From: Alishewanella aestuarii B11
Lineage (GTDB): Bacteria; Pseudomonadota; Gammaproteobacteria; Enterobacterales; Alteromonadaceae
Direction: 5' to 3'
Assembly (NCBI RefSeq): GCF_000280055.1
Contig: NZ_ALAB01000020.1
Coordinates: 1-40,419 of the forward strand
Length of the DNA: 40,419 bases
Below are positions 33,601 through 40,419 of the stretch, in pieces. Every line of letters begins with the position of its first letter. Positions within the stretch are counted from its first letter, which is position 1. The notes under the pieces were generated by a model. That model was given only the letters and a program-made list of their open reading frames with translations, did no database searches and was not told where the DNA came from. The position numbers were made by a program, and so were the translations under genes.

Positions 33601-33922
33601 CGGGATCGTGGTCAATAATGCCATAGTCCTGATTGACCGCATTAACCAGCTGCGTGCTGAAGGGTTGGCGCTGCAGGAGGCCATTATTGCCTCGGGGCAA
33701 AGCCGGTTGCGCCCGGTGTTAATGACCACCCTGACCACAGTACTGGGCTTACTGCCGCTGGCACTGGGCACCGGTGAAGGCAGTGAAATCCGCGCCCCGA
33801 TGGCGATTACAGTGATCGCCGGTTTAAGTTTGGCCACCTTGTTAACGCTGGTATTTATTCCGGTGCTGTATAGCCTGCAGCGGGATAAGGCTGTGGCAGT
33901 AGAGCAGGAGGCAACGCTATGA
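30689..33922 (+). CDS. RND efflux permease 1, with extra hydrophobic insert
   Basis: A 1077-residue AcrB-superfamily permease with two homologous halves. Helix 4 carries GLLVDNAIVVLEN, with one Asp (AcrB has two), and helix 10 has IVVNNAIVLIDRIN, with Asn where AcrB has Lys; both are usual in many non-AcrB RND pumps. Between helices 6 and 7 lies an additional stretch of roughly 80 residues (about 495-575), including two hydrophobic segments (LSVLALLTLLSLLG and WLFRPAVLLVQGLL). The companion permease has only about 25 residues here. The gene sits between the adaptor and permease 2, overlapping the latter by 4 bases (ATGA), an MdtABC-like arrangement with two permeases that may form mixed trimers. 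Confidence 0.9.
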   Translation: MKLVETAVARPVTVWMFTLAILLFGMVSVGRLAVNLLPDLSYPSLTVRTTYVGAAPAEVEQLVSKPVEEALGIVKGVRKVTSVSRAGRSDVVLEFDWGTDMDLALLEVREKLDVLFLPLDVEKPLLLRFNPNLDPVVRLSLSKPEMTQADLVAMRTFAEEEFRRKLESFPGIAAVRPDGGLTQEIQILVDPQKLSQLQLDISLITQRLKAENINLAGGRLETPAYDYLVRTINQFANLTEIENLYLATVGNSQIRLKDVAQVKDAFADRQSISYINGAQGIELAIYKEGDANTVKVAEGLLSRLDELKKMLPAGYQLDVLYDQSQFIKQAISDVKSAGIIGGILAMLVLYLFLRNVWATVIISVSIPVSVIATFNLMYGQDITLNMMSLGGIALAVGLLVDNAIVVLENIARYKEQGMPAKDAARKGAGEVSMAITASTLTTVAVFFPLVFVEGIAGQLFRDQALTVTFALLVSLVVALTLIPTMAARSWQKGAAATEITPLPSLKPSRWYHWPLLPLRAAGRLLHLSVLALLTLLSLLGKAIAKGAYWLFRPAVLLVQGLLKAIEALYLRLLRAALAAKTLTLALTLTAAALCFSLLPRLGADVIPQLSQGEFYVDVQLPVGTAIEQTDTLLKQLSGQLKQYPVVERSYGLAGTGAQMSVDPAIGGSHWGRLHVVMAEDSNADDEALVQEELRRTLALLPGVTSRFDRPQLFSFSTPLEIEISGYDLAQLSESAERLVNLLEADNRFTDIKSSLRPGQPEVTLYFDHARLSQLGMTAQQVARRVATYIGGEVAGQYSLHDRKIDIRVRLDEQYRQHELQLAELIINPGASEPLPLSAVAQIRREVGPSEITRVGQQRVALVTANLAYGDLEQATAAAEAALSQLVLLPGQQALVMGQSEEMARAYSSLMFALLLAVFLVYLVMASQFENLLQPLLILFTVPLAGAGAVLGLWLTDTRLSVIVFIGLIMLAGIVVNNAIVLIDRINQLRAEGLALQEAIIASGQSRLRPVLMTTLTTVLGLLPLALGTGEGSEIRAPMAITVIAGLSLATLLTLVFIPVLYSLQRDKAVAVEQEATL

Positions 33923-36900
33923 GCCAACAGCCTTTAGACGATACGCTAACCAGCAACAATCACGCCGGACCGGCAGCGGACGAGCAAAAGCCAATCTGGT
34001 TAACCCGGGTGGCACTGCGCCGGCCGGTGACCATCTGTATGCTGTTTATCTCCATGTTGTTATTTGGTGGTTTAGCCAGTCGGCTGCTGCCGCTGGAGAT
34101 GTTTCCTGGCATTGATATCCCGGAGTTGTACGTCAATGTGCCTTATCCGAATGCCACACCAGCTGAAGTGGAGCGGCTGATCACCCGGCCGCTGGAAGAG
34201 GCATTGGCAACCGTCAGTGGCATTAAAGAGCTGCGTAGCTTCGCTAATGAAAACAGTGGTGATATTTCACTGCAGTTTCGCTGGAGTGAGAATATCAGCA
34301 GCAAGAGTCTGGAAGTGCGGGAGCGGCTGGATACGGTGCGCCACTTGCTGCCGGCAGATGTAGAGCGGGTACTGGTATTCCAGTTTAACACCAGCGATAT
34401 GCCGATATTCCAGTTACGGATCTCTTCTGAGCGCGATCTGGCGATGGCTTATGACTTGCTGGAACAACAAATAAAACGGCCGCTGGAGCGGGTACCCGGT
34501 GTCTCCAAAGTTGAGCTTTATGGGGTGGAAAAGCGCCAGGTGATTATCCGCCTGGACCCGGATCGGATGCGGGCGCTGCAGGTTGACCCTACGGCGTTAT
34601 TAAATCAGTTACGTGGCAGCAACTTTGCTTTAAGTGCCGGAGAGCTGCGCAACGGCGAGCAAAGTGTGCTGGTAAAACCGCTTGGTGAGTACAAAGAACT
34701 GTCGGAAATTGCCGCCTTGCCGATCCGGCCGGGCCTGCAACTGCGCGAGGTCGCCAGTGTTGAACTGGAGCTGCCAAAACGCGAAGACGGCCGGCATTTA
34801 AACCAGACCTATGCAGTGGGGATGAACGTTTACAAAGAGTCTGGCGCGAATCTGGTCGAGGTGGCCAAGGCCGCGATGCAGGTGGTAGCCGCCGCCGATG
34901 CCAACCCGGCCTTTAATGGTATCAGCCTGTATGTGATGGACGATTTGGCCGACAATGTCACTAAATCGCTCAGCGACTTGCTGCAAGCCGGTGCTATCGG
35001 TGCCTTGCTGTCTTTTATTGTGCTGTATTTATTCCTGCGACATCTGACGACCACGCTGATTGTAGTGCTGTCGGTGCCAGCGGCAATCGTGATTGCGCTG
35101 GGTGCCATGTATTTTATGGGCTACAGCCTGAATATTCTCAGTATGATGGGCCTGATGCTGGCGATCGGTATGTTGGTCGATAACGCTGTTGTGGTCACTG
35201 AGAGCATTTTCCGTGAGCGGGCACAGGGCGGCGATCTGCGCGCAGCAACTGAACGCGGGGTAAAACGGGTTGGGCTGGCGGTGCTGGCTGGCACCGCGAC
35301 CACCGCCATCGTATTTTTACCGAATATTATCGGTGAAAAGATGCAGCTGACCATTTTCCTCGAGCATGTGGCTATCGCCATTTGCTTATGTCTGGCGATC
35401 TCGCTGCTGTTATCCCTGACGCTGATCCCTTTGCTGACCACCAAACTTAAAGTTCAGCCGGTCAGTGATCCGCAAGGCTCAGCTCTAGATCGTGGCTATC
35501 GGCGGCTGCTGACCAAGGTGATGCACTGGCCTAAAACCGCAACGCTGCTGGCAGTGCTGGTATTACTGAGTGCGGCACTGCCTTTTTCACAAATAGGCAG
35601 CAGTAATGAAGATGAAGAAGACCGTGGCCGGCTGTTTTTAAACTATAACATCCAGGGCAATTATAACCTGGAAGAGGTGCGCGCTGAGGTGTCAGCGATG
35701 GAGGCCTTTTTATATAGCCGCAAGGACGAGTTCTATATCGAGTCGGTATATAGCTATTACCGCTCCGGGCATGCTATTTCGATTATTTTGCTACAAGAAC
35801 AGGTGCCGGTTGAGGTAAATAGCCTGAAGGAGCAAATTCGCAAGGAATGGCCACCGCTGGTACGCGCCAGACCGAGTTTTAGCTTTGGTAATGACAATAG
35901 CGGGCTGCGGCTGCATTTACTAGGTAACTCGACTGAGCGCTTACTGGAGTTGGCAGCTGAGCTGGAGCCGGCATTACAAAGCTTACCGGCGGTAGCAGAG
36001 GTGCGTTCGGATCTGGCACGTGGGCAGCAGGAAGTACAGATTTTGTTTAATCGCCCAGAGCTGGAGCGCTTAGGGCTTTCGGCCAATCAGGTAGCGCAAA
36101 GTGTGGCCTTATCGCTTCGGGGCGTAAACCTGCGGACCTATCGCAGCGCCGAACAGGGTGAGCTGCAGATCCGGCTGATTTATGACGAGCGCATTAGCCG
36201 TTCCTTGTCTGAATTAGCCGACTTACCGGTTGCCGTAGTGGCGGGCGTCAGTATTCCGCTGTCGCAGCTGGCTGAGCTAAAAGTGGTGCCAAGGCTGCAG
36301 TCGATCCGTCGCTTTAACCGCGAAACCGGTGTTGCCTTGCAGTTGTCACTGCAAAAAGATATCAGTATGGATCAGGCGCGTAAGGAAATTGGTCAACTGA
36401 TGCAGCAGGTGCAATTGCCGGATGGTTATCGTTGGTCCTATCAGGGCGGCTTTACCCGCCAGAATGAGGAGCAGCAGGTGATGCTGGTGAATATGCTGCT
36501 GGCGTTAGCGATGATCTATATTGTGATGGCGGCCTTGTTTGAGTCTTTGTTAATGCCCAATGCGGTGATTGGCAGCTTACTATTCTCTTTTGTTGGGGTG
36601 TTCTGGACCTTCTTTATTACTGGCACTGGTCTTGGGGTAATGGGGATGATCGGCATGCTGGTGCTGATGGGCATCGTCGTGAATAACGGCATAGTACTGG
36701 TTGATCGTATTAATCAGGATCGGGCGTTAATGCCGGATCTGCCGCTGAAAAATCTGATTATCGAAGCCTGTACCGCACGCTTAAAGCCAATTCTGATGAC
36801 CGTTGCGACCACCGTCTTGGGGCTGGTACCGCTGGCGCTGGGTGGCACTGCCATTGGTGGTAATGGCCCAAGCTATGCGCCGATGGCGATTGCCATTATT

Positions 36901-37041
36901 GGTGGCTTGTTGTTCTCCACCCTGACCAGTTTGTTGCTGGTGCCGCTTAATTACTATGGTTTAGTAAAACTGCGTACCGCAACAGGGCGCTTACTGGCCC
37001 GCAGCGGTTTGTGGCAGCGGCGTTTATTGCGTCAGGCTTAA
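33919..37041 (+). CDS. RND efflux permease 2
   Basis: A 1040-residue RND permease of the same superfamily but clearly different from permease 1. An N-terminal cytoplasmic extension of about 30 residues precedes the first helix (RPVTICMLFISMLLFGGLASRLL). Helix 4 has GMLVDNAVVVTES, again with a single Asp; helix 10 has IVVNNGIVLVDRINQ. The porter loop includes an unusually acidic SSNEDEEDRGR. The substrate cannot be predicted. Together with the lipoprotein adaptor and permease 1 it forms a three-gene operon closed by a hairpin at 37049. An outer-membrane channel of the TolC type would have to come from elsewhere. Confidence 0.9.
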   Translation: MSQQPLDDTLTSNNHAGPAADEQKPIWLTRVALRRPVTICMLFISMLLFGGLASRLLPLEMFPGIDIPELYVNVPYPNATPAEVERLITRPLEEALATVSGIKELRSFANENSGDISLQFRWSENISSKSLEVRERLDTVRHLLPADVERVLVFQFNTSDMPIFQLRISSERDLAMAYDLLEQQIKRPLERVPGVSKVELYGVEKRQVIIRLDPDRMRALQVDPTALLNQLRGSNFALSAGELRNGEQSVLVKPLGEYKELSEIAALPIRPGLQLREVASVELELPKREDGRHLNQTYAVGMNVYKESGANLVEVAKAAMQVVAAADANPAFNGISLYVMDDLADNVTKSLSDLLQAGAIGALLSFIVLYLFLRHLTTTLIVVLSVPAAIVIALGAMYFMGYSLNILSMMGLMLAIGMLVDNAVVVTESIFRERAQGGDLRAATERGVKRVGLAVLAGTATTAIVFLPNIIGEKMQLTIFLEHVAIAICLCLAISLLLSLTLIPLLTTKLKVQPVSDPQGSALDRGYRRLLTKVMHWPKTATLLAVLVLLSAALPFSQIGSSNEDEEDRGRLFLNYNIQGNYNLEEVRAEVSAMEAFLYSRKDEFYIESVYSYYRSGHAISIILLQEQVPVEVNSLKEQIRKEWPPLVRARPSFSFGNDNSGLRLHLLGNSTERLLELAAELEPALQSLPAVAEVRSDLARGQQEVQILFNRPELERLGLSANQVAQSVALSLRGVNLRTYRSAEQGELQIRLIYDERISRSLSELADLPVAVVAGVSIPLSQLAELKVVPRLQSIRRFNRETGVALQLSLQKDISMDQARKEIGQLMQQVQLPDGYRWSYQGGFTRQNEEQQVMLVNMLLALAMIYIVMAALFESLLMPNAVIGSLLFSFVGVFWTFFITGTGLGVMGMIGMLVLMGIVVNNGIVLVDRINQDRALMPDLPLKNLIIEACTARLKPILMTVATTVLGLVPLALGGTAIGGNGPSYAPMAIAIIGGLLFSTLTSLLLVPLNYYGLVKLRTATGRLLARSGLWQRRLLRQA

Positions 37042-37048
37042 TAGCTGG

Positions 37049-37084
37049 GCCCGGGAATCGCTCCCGGGCGCAGGCTTGGTTTTT
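37049..37084 (+). terminator. Terminator hairpin after the RND operon
   Basis: GCCCGGGA-ATCGC-TCCCGGGC is a perfect 8-bp GC-rich stem 8 bases after the stop. The T-run (37080-37084) starts 10 bases after the stem, further than usual, and overlaps the -35 box of the next promoter. Confidence 0.6.
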
Positions 37085-37104
37085 CTGCAGCCAGCAGTTA
37101 TACT
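37076..37104 (+). promoter_or_regulatory. Promoter of the mneA riboswitch transcript
   Basis: TTGGTT (37076-37081) and TATACT (37099-37104) are 17 bases apart, a good sigma-70 match. The predicted start at about 37111 coincides with the first base of the riboswitch. Confidence 0.7.
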
Positions 37105-37110
37105 GCGCGC

Positions 37111-37263
37111 CTCTTTAAGGGAGTAATCGGCCGTAAGGCGCCTATATCAACATACTTGTGCCGCATGCATATGGTATAGGCAGCAAGCTCAACTCTCCGG
37201 GCTTGTGTGATGAGACTTAAGATAAGACACTGACCGAACGCGGGAGTCAGCTCTTATCTTTTG
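37111..37263 (+). ncRNA. yybP-ykoY manganese riboswitch
   Basis: The leader begins CTCTTTAAGGGAGTAATCGG, containing the GGGAGTA signature of yybP-ykoY, followed about 25 bases later by ATCAACATACTTG, which resembles the other conserved loop. TTTAAG-type bases at 37114-37119 can pair with CTTAAG at 37216-37221 (the closing P1 stem). The same 3' strand overlaps AAGATAAGA (37219-37227), which pairs with TCTTATCTT (37252-37260), reinforced by CTGAC/GTCAG, to make a terminator-like hairpin ending in TTTT. P1 and the hairpin exclude each other, as expected for an ON switch in which manganese stabilises P1. The family is known to control Mn exporters, and the next gene is one. Confidence 0.85.
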
Positions 37264-37294
37264 TCGATAATATCCCGCGCTAATGCAGGATGTT

Positions 37295-37855
37295 ATGGAC
37301 GCTTTATTATCTTCTTTTACCGCTGTCGCCATTGCTGAAATCGGTGACAAAACTCAACTGCTCTCCCTGTTTTTAGCTGCGCGTTTTCGCAATAAAACCG
37401 CCATTATCGCCGGTATTCTGGTCGCGACCTTATTAAATCATGCGGCATCAGCCTGGTTAGGCGTTTGGGCGGCGCAGTTTATCCCTGCCGGTTGGGGCCC
37501 GTGGTTGTTAGGTGGCTCCTTTATCGCTGTGGCGCTATGGCTGCTGATCCCGGATAAAGACGATAGCGACGATACTGCCATGCTAAAGTACGGCGCCTTT
37601 GTTGCCAGTTGTGTGCTGTTTTTCCTGGCCGAGATTGGCGACAAAACTCAGGTGGCAACGGTGATCCTGGCGGCGGCGTTTGACGATGCGGTCTGGATGG
37701 TGATCTGGGGCACGACGCTGGGTATGCTGGCCGCCAACGTGCCGGTGGTCTATGCCGGTAGCTGGTTATTGCAGAAAATTTCGCTGGATTGGGCACGACG
37801 TAGCGCCTGTGCAATCTTCATCTTGCTCGGTATCGCTACCATTATCAGCAGCTAA
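37295..37855 (+). CDS. mneA: Manganese exporter MneA (TMEM165/GDT1 family)
   Basis: A 186-residue inner-membrane protein with two homologous three-helix halves, each with the family motif E-x-G-D-K-T: E15-IGDKT at 15-20 and E113-IGDKT at 113-118. This is the UPF0016/GDT1 family; in Vibrio cholerae MneA exports manganese. The ATG at 37295 is chosen because AGGA lies five bases upstream; an in-frame ATG at 37283 lacks a ribosome binding site. The yybP-ykoY leader just upstream strongly supports a manganese role. The stop codon abuts a half copy of the palindromic element. Confidence 0.92.
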   Translation: MDALLSSFTAVAIAEIGDKTQLLSLFLAARFRNKTAIIAGILVATLLNHAASAWLGVWAAQFIPAGWGPWLLGGSFIAVALWLLIPDKDDSDDTAMLKYGAFVASCVLFFLAEIGDKTQVATVILAAAFDDAVWMVIWGTTLGMLAANVPVVYAGSWLLQKISLDWARRSACAIFILLGIATIISS

Positions 37856-37882
37856 CTTATCCACAGCACTCCGGTACCGGTC
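37855..37882. repeat. Palindromic element, half copy 3
   Basis: Only the left 28-base arm is present, identical to copy 1 (ACTTATCCACAG ... ACCGGTC), starting on the last base of the mneA stop codon. The loop and right arm are missing; the sequence continues TGACCAGTTAAGG. One DnaA box is at 37857-37865. It looks like a deletion derivative. Confidence 0.9.
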
Positions 37883-37968
37883 TGACCAGTTAAGGTGCCT
37901 TAAAAAGGCTTCAGGTAGGATTCAGTTCTGTTGGTAATAATCGACAGCAGTATTTAATGGGGAATATT

Positions 37969-38499
37969 ATGCGTAAAATGGTTTTAGTTTTCGCTCTGAC
38001 CGCAACCAGTGCTGCTGTGTCGGCAACGACAGTTTTAACTGAACAAAATATTGCCCGGCTGGAAGCGGCGTTGCCGGAGCTGGTCGCTATTGAACAGGAT
38101 AATCCACAAGGGCTAACCAAACTGCGGTTGAAAAAGCATTGTGACTGGCAGCAGCATGCCAGTGATCTGCGCCAACAAGAGCAGGGCAAAGCCTATGTGG
38201 CAGAGGTTGATCAGGTGTTGGCAAAACATCAATTAACAGCGCCGCTGTTTTTAGAGTTAACGGCGAAAGGCAGCTGGCCGCTATTACAATCTTTGCAACC
38301 GGTACAACAACTGACCCGCCAGAGCTTACCCTTTTTACCTGAGCCACAGCGGCGCATCGCGGAGCAGAAAATTCATCAAACTGAGCAGATGCAACAGGCG
38401 ATAGAACCTTGTTTGACTGCTGCCGATAAGACAGCGTTACAGCACCACAAGCAGCGGCTGTTAAAGTTAGCCACCAGTTTACCGGGTGCCGCGTTTTAA
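37969..38499 (+). CDS. Small exported protein of unknown function
   Basis: A 176-residue protein I do not recognise. It has a clean signal peptide (about 1-20, MRKMVLVFALTATSAAVSA). The mature part is helical and Gln/Leu-rich, with two cysteines (about 58 and 148) that could form a disulfide in the periplasm. No membrane helix follows. The ATG at 37969 is chosen over one at 37957 because GGGGAA lies 5-10 bases upstream. It stands alone between the half palindrome and a convergent transporter gene, whose 3' end it overlaps by 21 bases. Confidence 0.75.
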   Translation: MRKMVLVFALTATSAAVSATTVLTEQNIARLEAALPELVAIEQDNPQGLTKLRLKKHCDWQQHASDLRQQEQGKAYVAEVDQVLAKHQLTAPLFLELTAKGSWPLLQSLQPVQQLTRQSLPFLPEPQRRIAEQKIHQTEQMQQAIEPCLTAADKTALQHHKQRLLKLATSLPGAAF

Positions 38500-39339
38500 C
38501 GCCCACCAGGTAAATACGCTGGCACTGCCAAACATCAGTAAACTGTAAACGCTTGGTGCGATGGACATCGCTGAGCTTTGCAGAATACCAGTAGTAATTA
38601 GCAATGCCAGGGTGCCATTTTGTAAGCCTACTTCCAGACAGATGGTCCGCGCTTGTTGCTCGCTATGTAGCAACCAGCGCCCCAGACCATAACCCAGAGC
38701 CATCGACAGCAGGTTTAGTGTCAGTGCCGCCGGGCCGCTTAGCAGCAGATAGTGCCAAAGTGTGTCGCCCAAATCATAGGCAATACTGACAATCAGCAGC
38801 AGTAATACCAGTACCGAAAAACGACTGATTTGTGGCTGGGCGCGCTCGGCAAAATGCGGAAACTTCGCTTTGACTAACATGCCAATAATCACCGGGATCA
38901 CGCCAACGATCAGTAGTGTTAACCAGGTTTTGAGTAGTGGTAGCTGTAATAAACTCTCGGCGCCTAAAAACTGTTGCATTGCCCAGGCAGCTAAAAAAGG
39001 CAGGGTAAAGGGGGTAACGAAACCGACCAGTGCCGTCAGGGATACTGATAAGCCAACGTCGGCTTTCGATAAATAGCTATATAAGTTCGACGTAGTGCCA
39101 CCCGGACAGAGTGCCAGGATAAATAAGCCGACCGCCAGCTCCCCCTGAAGTTGAAACACCGCAATCACACCAAGCGCCAGCAGCGGCAGTAGTATCAGTT
39201 GTGCCACCGCCCCAACAAAAAATGCTTTCGGCTGGGTTGCGACTTGGTGAAAATTCTGCGGTCGCAGGCTCATGCCGACACCGGTCATAATAAAGATCAG
39301 TGCTAGCGGTAAACCAATCTGAGTCAGAGTTTCGAACAT
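38479..39339 (-). CDS. Bile acid:sodium symporter family (BASS) protein
   Basis: A 286-residue inner-membrane protein with 8-10 predicted helices. The conserved core motifs are LALCPGGTTSNLYSYLSKADVGLS and, near the C terminus, EVGLQNGTLALLI, the two crossover regions that bind sodium and substrate in the BASS/ASBT family. Bacterial members transport pantoate, pyruvate-like acids or other organic anions; the substrate here is unknown. No ribosome binding site is evident before the ATG. Its tail overlaps the preceding convergent gene. Confidence 0.9.
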   Translation of the reverse strand: MFETLTQIGLPLALIFIMTGVGMSLRPQNFHQVATQPKAFFVGAVAQLILLPLLALGVIAVFQLQGELAVGLFILALCPGGTTSNLYSYLSKADVGLSVSLTALVGFVTPFTLPFLAAWAMQQFLGAESLLQLPLLKTWLTLLIVGVIPVIIGMLVKAKFPHFAERAQPQISRFSVLVLLLLIVSIAYDLGDTLWHYLLLSGPAALTLNLLSMALGYGLGRWLLHSEQQARTICLEVGLQNGTLALLITTGILQSSAMSIAPSVYSLLMFGSASVFTWWALKRGTR

Positions 39340-39405
39340 AGGTGTTTAATTTTAAAAGCAGAATGGCTTTTAAACTAACCTGTTGTTCCCTTTAGCGCAA
39401 CCTCA

Positions 39406-39472
39406 ACTTATCCACAGGTGTCCGGTACCGGTCTGAGGTGGTCTAGCCGGTACCGGAGTACTGTGGATAAGT
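39406..39472. repeat. Palindromic element, diverged copy 4
   Basis: The outer 12 bases (ACTTATCCACAG / CTGTGGATAAGT) and the inner CCGGTACCGG are kept on both sides, but three bases per arm differ and no longer pair (GTG on the left against AGTA on the right), and the loop is TGAGGTGGTCTA-like rather than AGAGGTCA. DnaA boxes lie at 39408-39416 and, inverted, at 39462-39470. The last base is the first base of the complementary TCA that is the stop (TGA) of the minus-strand cation transporter gene. Confidence 0.92.
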
Positions 39473-40329
39473 CAGGGGTAGGGTTCGATATGGACGATAA
39501 GCTGCACGTTTTGGCTGGCGAGTTGTTGTTCGGCTTGATCGGCCAGTTGATGCGCACGTTCGACGCTCCAGTGGCCGGGTACCAACAAATCGGCTTGGGC
39601 GAAGGACTGGGTTGCTGCAGTACGGGTACGCAGATTAGTAAACTGCACCTCAGGCCCGCCAATGTCTGCCAAACTGAGGTTGATTTGCGCGATCCGCTCC
39701 GCCGGCAGAGCGTTATCCATCAGGCCGTTAATGGCTTTATGTAAAATGCGGCCGCCTTCACGCAGAATGTGCAGGGCAACCAGAATGGCAACCAAAGGGT
39801 CGAGCCAGTTTTTTTCAAATATCACCGCCAGCGCAACACCGAGCACCACACCTGCTGTGGTCCAAACATCAGTAAGCAAATGTTTGCCATCGCTTTCCAG
39901 CGCGGGGGAGTGCCAGTCTTTACCGCCGCGTAGCAATAACATTGCCACGGCCAGATTAATCACGCTGGCCAGCACAGTAAGCAGGGTACCGATACCCAAA
40001 GCATTAATTGGCTGTGGGTTGAGTAAACGCTCGCCGGCCGTAAACAAAATCGCCAGAGCCGCCAGAAATATCATGCCACCTTCAAAGGCGGCTGAAAAAT
40101 ACTCGGCTTTACTATGCCCAAAGGGGTGGCCATCATCTGCTGGCCGTCGGGCGATGGTCACCATCCATAAGGCGAAGCCGGCACCGGTAACATTAACCAG
40201 TGATTCCAGCGCGTCGGATAAAAAGCCAACAGAGTCGGTTAGATACCAGGCCAGGGTTTTCAGTGCCATGGTTAAAAAGCCGGCTAACAATGACAGCGTC
40301 AGTAACTGACGGGGGCGAAGACGTGGCAT
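39472..40329 (-). CDS. Cation diffusion facilitator (CDF) transporter
   Basis: A 285-residue inner-membrane metal/proton antiporter. Six helices in the first 205 residues carry the metal sites: SDALESLVN in helix 2 and ESDGKHLLTDVWTTAG in helix 5, plus the histidine-rich loop ADDGHPFGHSKAEYF between helices 2 and 3. A cytoplasmic dimerisation domain follows (about 205-280; VQFTNLRTRTA and the final VHIEP). Family substrates are Zn, Fe, Co, Cd or Mn; the choice cannot be made here. I prefer the ATG at 40329, which has GGAG six bases upstream; an in-frame ATG at 40341 would add four residues. The stop codon abuts palindromic copy 4. Confidence 0.9.
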   Translation of the reverse strand: MPRLRPRQLLTLSLLAGFLTMALKTLAWYLTDSVGFLSDALESLVNVTGAGFALWMVTIARRPADDGHPFGHSKAEYFSAAFEGGMIFLAALAILFTAGERLLNPQPINALGIGTLLTVLASVINLAVAMLLLRGGKDWHSPALESDGKHLLTDVWTTAGVVLGVALAVIFEKNWLDPLVAILVALHILREGGRILHKAINGLMDNALPAERIAQINLSLADIGGPEVQFTNLRTRTAATQSFAQADLLVPGHWSVERAHQLADQAEQQLASQNVQLIVHIEPYP

Positions 40330-40341
40330 CAAAGGCTCCAT

Positions 40342-40419
40342 CGCTTAGAAAAAAGACATAGATTGCTTATCTATACCCTTTAACCAGATTTTAGATTGAA
40401 CGCTGACTAAATAACTGTG
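40342..40419. other. Window edge upstream of the CDF gene
   Basis: A 78-base AT-rich stretch that should hold the minus-strand promoter of the cation transporter. On that strand a TATAGAT (near 40370) could be a -10 box. Nothing else is recognised. Confidence 0.3.

Noticed and set aside
15857..39472. Replication origin suggested by several DnaA boxes
   Set aside because: The boxes are spread over 24 kb in separate palindromes, with no clustered array, AT-rich unwinding region or dnaA/gidA neighbours.
39662..40309. 215-codon open frame antisense to the CDF gene
   Set aside because: The opposite strand encodes a clear cation transporter with conserved motifs; the antisense product has no recognisable features.

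Overview
The window comes from a gammaproteobacterium. The gene content (a full MSHA pilus locus, an MneA-type manganese exporter behind a yybP-ykoY leader, tandem RND permeases) and the protein style point to the Rheinheimera / Alishewanella / Arsukibacterium neighbourhood. That genus-level placement is inferred from general familiarity, not from a search. There are no rRNA, tRNA, CRISPR, phage or transposase genes. The sequence looks like chromosomal core with some lineage-specific decoration.

Region 1 (86-15857, all + strand) is the mannose-sensitive haemagglutinin (MSHA) type IV pilus locus, in the order mshI, a PilN-like gene, mshJ, mshK, mshL, mshM, mshN, mshE, mshG, then the pilin half mshB, mshA, mshC, mshD, mshO, mshP, mshQ. 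Most neighbours overlap or nearly touch, so it reads as one or two operons, with the only real gap (96 bp) before mshB. The mshF gene found at this position in some relatives is absent. The extension ATPase MshE keeps the N-terminal MshEN domain known to bind cyclic di-GMP.

Region 2 (15998-19954) is a cyclic-di-GMP block beside the pilus genes. It holds a GAF-GGDEF-EAL protein with a degenerate GGDEF and an intact EAL (a predicted phosphodiesterase). Facing it is a TPR-TM-GGDEF diguanylate cyclase that is cut in two by one in-frame TAG codon.

Region 3 (20111-29298) is mixed housekeeping and transport: a PaeA/YtfL-type CNNM-CBS membrane protein, a DUF5610 protein, an MFSD1-like MFS transporter, an old-yellow-enzyme reductase, a YnfM-like MFS transporter, an RluF-like pseudouridine synthase, a DUF4136 lipoprotein and a FadL-type outer-membrane protein.

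Region 4 (29617-40329) holds an RND efflux operon (one membrane-fusion lipoprotein and two different permeases), a manganese exporter controlled by a yybP-ykoY riboswitch, a small secreted protein of unknown function, a bile-acid:sodium-symporter-family protein and a cation diffusion facilitator.

The most unusual signal is a dispersed palindrome with four copies (15857, 17860, 37855, 39406). Full copies have about 28-bp arms, and each arm ends in a perfect DnaA box (TTATCCACA). Every gene end that touches a copy stops exactly at the element boundary, with its TAA or TGA directly followed by CTTATCCACAG. This happens five times at four loci and looks like an undescribed REP-like family that sits on stop codons.
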